From the NCBI GenBank assembly GCA_003280135.1, contig QCFW01000001.1, positions 62,001-126,000 on the forward strand: a DNA stretch of 64,000 nucleotides. Direction: 5' to 3'. The notes under the pieces are model-generated. The model saw only the letters and a list, made by a program, of their open reading frames with translations. It did no database searches and was not told the origin of the DNA. Positions 63,073 to 64,000 of the stretch are shown here, piece by piece. Within the stretch, counting starts at the first letter, position 1; each line of letters opens with the position of its first letter. A program made the position numbers and the translations under genes. This stretch comes from Prochlorococcus sp. AG-363-N16 (lineage in GTDB: Bacteria; Cyanobacteriota; Cyanobacteriia; PCC-6307; Cyanobiaceae).

Positions 63073-64000
63073 TTAATTATAAAACTGCTTTCTTTGATCT
63101 AAGAAATCATGAATTAAGACTTCCTTTATCAGTATTTGGAAAATTACAGTTAATGGCAATGAAAGTATTAATCCAATTGGACCAAAAAAAACTGTAAAGA
63201 TAAATTGCGAAGTAAGAGTAAATGCTGGAAGAAGTTTGACTTGATGTTGCATGATTGATGGAGTTATTATATAACTTTCAATATTCTGAATAAATACATA
63301 ACTAATTAATACAGCTATAGATTTCCATGGTGTATCAAGTAACGCTACAGACATGGGGAAAATAGTACTAATTGTAGGGCCAACATTTGGAATTATGTTT
63401 AGCATCCCAGCTAATAATGCATTTGCGAAAACCAGCTTTACTCCTAGTAAGTAAAGACATAGACCTGCCAGAATTGCCACAAAAGAAGAACTAATTAATA
63501 CTCCTGTCATCCAATTGCTTAATGATTCTCCACACTTTAAAAGTATTGATCTAAACCTTCTTCTGTAAAATGAAGGTATTATTAAAATAAGAGCTTCTTT
63601 ATAGGATTCAGGTTGAACGGAAATCATTATTCCTATAGAGAATACAAAAATAAATTGAACAATTCCTATCCCAACATTCCCTGCTAAATTAACAATTTTC
63701 TTAAAACTATCAGTAATTCCATTAGCTAATGAAACGCCGTCAGGTAAAGAGCTTATATCAGTTTGAAGTAAATTTTCTTTTAAATTGTACTTACCACTTT
63801 CTCCATACAGAATTTCAGATAATTTATTTATATTTTCAATGGTTATATTTAATAATGCTCTAGCAGCAGTCGGGAGACTAATTATTAGTTCTTGAAATTC
63901 TTTACTAAATTGAGGAATAACAGTTATTAGTGAAAATATTAGTAAAAGAAGTACACTTGCAAGTGAAATTATTAATGCTATGGATCTAGGGATTTTAAAA
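63073..64000 (-). CDS. AI-2E/PerM-family permease (5' end beyond window)
   Basis: The frame runs from stop 63073 through the window edge; the ATG at 63627 is internal, because residues upstream are in frame and family-like (KIVNLAGNVGIGIVQFIFVF; RSIALIISLASVLLLLIFSL). The C-terminal PerM hallmark VFANALLAGMLNIIPNVGPT and IQNIESYIITPSIMQHQVKL is present, with about six visible helices. The family includes AI-2 exporters and Na+/H+ antiporters; the substrate here is unknown. Confidence 0.88.
   Translation of the reverse strand, partial: FKIPRSIALIISLASVLLLLIFSLITVIPQFSKEFQELIISLPTAARALLNITIENINKLSEILYGESGKYNLKENLLQTDISSLPDGVSLANGITDSFKKIVNLAGNVGIGIVQFIFVFSIGIMISVQPESYKEALILIIPSFYRRRFRSILLKCGESLSNWMTGVLISSSFVAILAGLCLYLLGVKLVFANALLAGMLNIIPNVGPTISTIFPMSVALLDTPWKSIAVLISYVFIQNIESYIITPSIMQHQVKLLPAFTLTSQFIFTVFFGPIGLILSLPLTVIFQILIKEVLIHDFLDQRKQFYN

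Noticed and set aside
1-64000. CRISPR arrays and insertion sequences
   Set aside because: No regularly spaced repeats of 25-40 bp, no transposase-like frame and no terminal inverted repeats were seen.

Overview
The window is AT-rich, densely coded DNA from a marine picocyanobacterium, most likely Prochlorococcus and probably a low-light clade. This rests on many cyanobacteria-specific small families (PAM68/DUF3464, DUF1816, DUF1830, DUF2862, DUF3082, DUF3288, LapA-like), a glucosylglycerate gene set typical of marine picocyanobacteria, a carA-STAS-mrnC-rlmB-DUF1816-gatA-dnaE block, and a large region of tiny membrane-protein genes. The clade is inference; no rRNA or photosystem gene is present to fix it.

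Layout. 1-5.6 kb: accessory DNA bounded by an exact 360-bp direct repeat (1-360 and 3822-4181). The repeat carries the Lys/Ala-rich tail of a histone-H1-like gene, its terminator and the start of the next gene. 5.67-25.9 kb: a flexible island starting at tRNA-Gly(CCC). It holds an MmeI/YeeA-type DNA methyltransferase without a visible nuclease domain, a degenerate stand-alone NAD-dependent DNA-ligase adenylation-like protein, a DUF2130 protein with a PD-(D/E)XK-like signature, a sulfite-exporter-like permease, about 35 very small and mostly single-helix proteins, several pairs of paralogues, and two perfect 44-46-nt palindromes. 25.9-30.8 kb: glucosylglycerate metabolism (gpgS divergent from a GH13_18 phosphorylase, an HAD phosphatase and a glycerate kinase). 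30.9-38.4 kb: a mixed block with uppP, pstS, tRNA-Pro(GGG), msrA and an ABC exporter. 38.5-64 kb: the housekeeping backbone (trpD, carA, STAS protein, mrnC, rlmB, gatA, dnaE, rpsO, ruvA, dnaG, umuDC, rlmH, rsmA, ispE, pdhB, secDF, and a PerM-like permease cut by the right edge).

How the genes work together. GpgS and the phosphatase would make glucosylglycerate; the phosphorylase and glycerate kinase would return it to glucose-1-phosphate and phosphoglycerate, so one locus encodes both making and breaking of a nitrogen-free compatible solute. umuDC sits under a LexA-type operator embedded in a 29-bp-arm perfect palindrome that overlaps the umuD start codon and reaches the rlmH stop codon; a small HEAVH-motif protein follows umuC on the same strand. 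rsmA-ispE and pdhB-secD-secF form tight co-directional runs.

Best candidates for something new: the repeat-bounded histone-like locus; the methyltransferase / degenerate ligase / PD-(D/E)XK neighbourhood as a possible unrecognised defence or epigenetic module; the 62-bp SOS palindrome; a cluster of RNA hairpins beside the 46-nt palindrome at 22.0-22.3 kb; and a 78-residue protein built from six ten-residue hydrophobic repeats. All coordinates and motifs were read by eye; family names come from remembered motif patterns and no database search was run.
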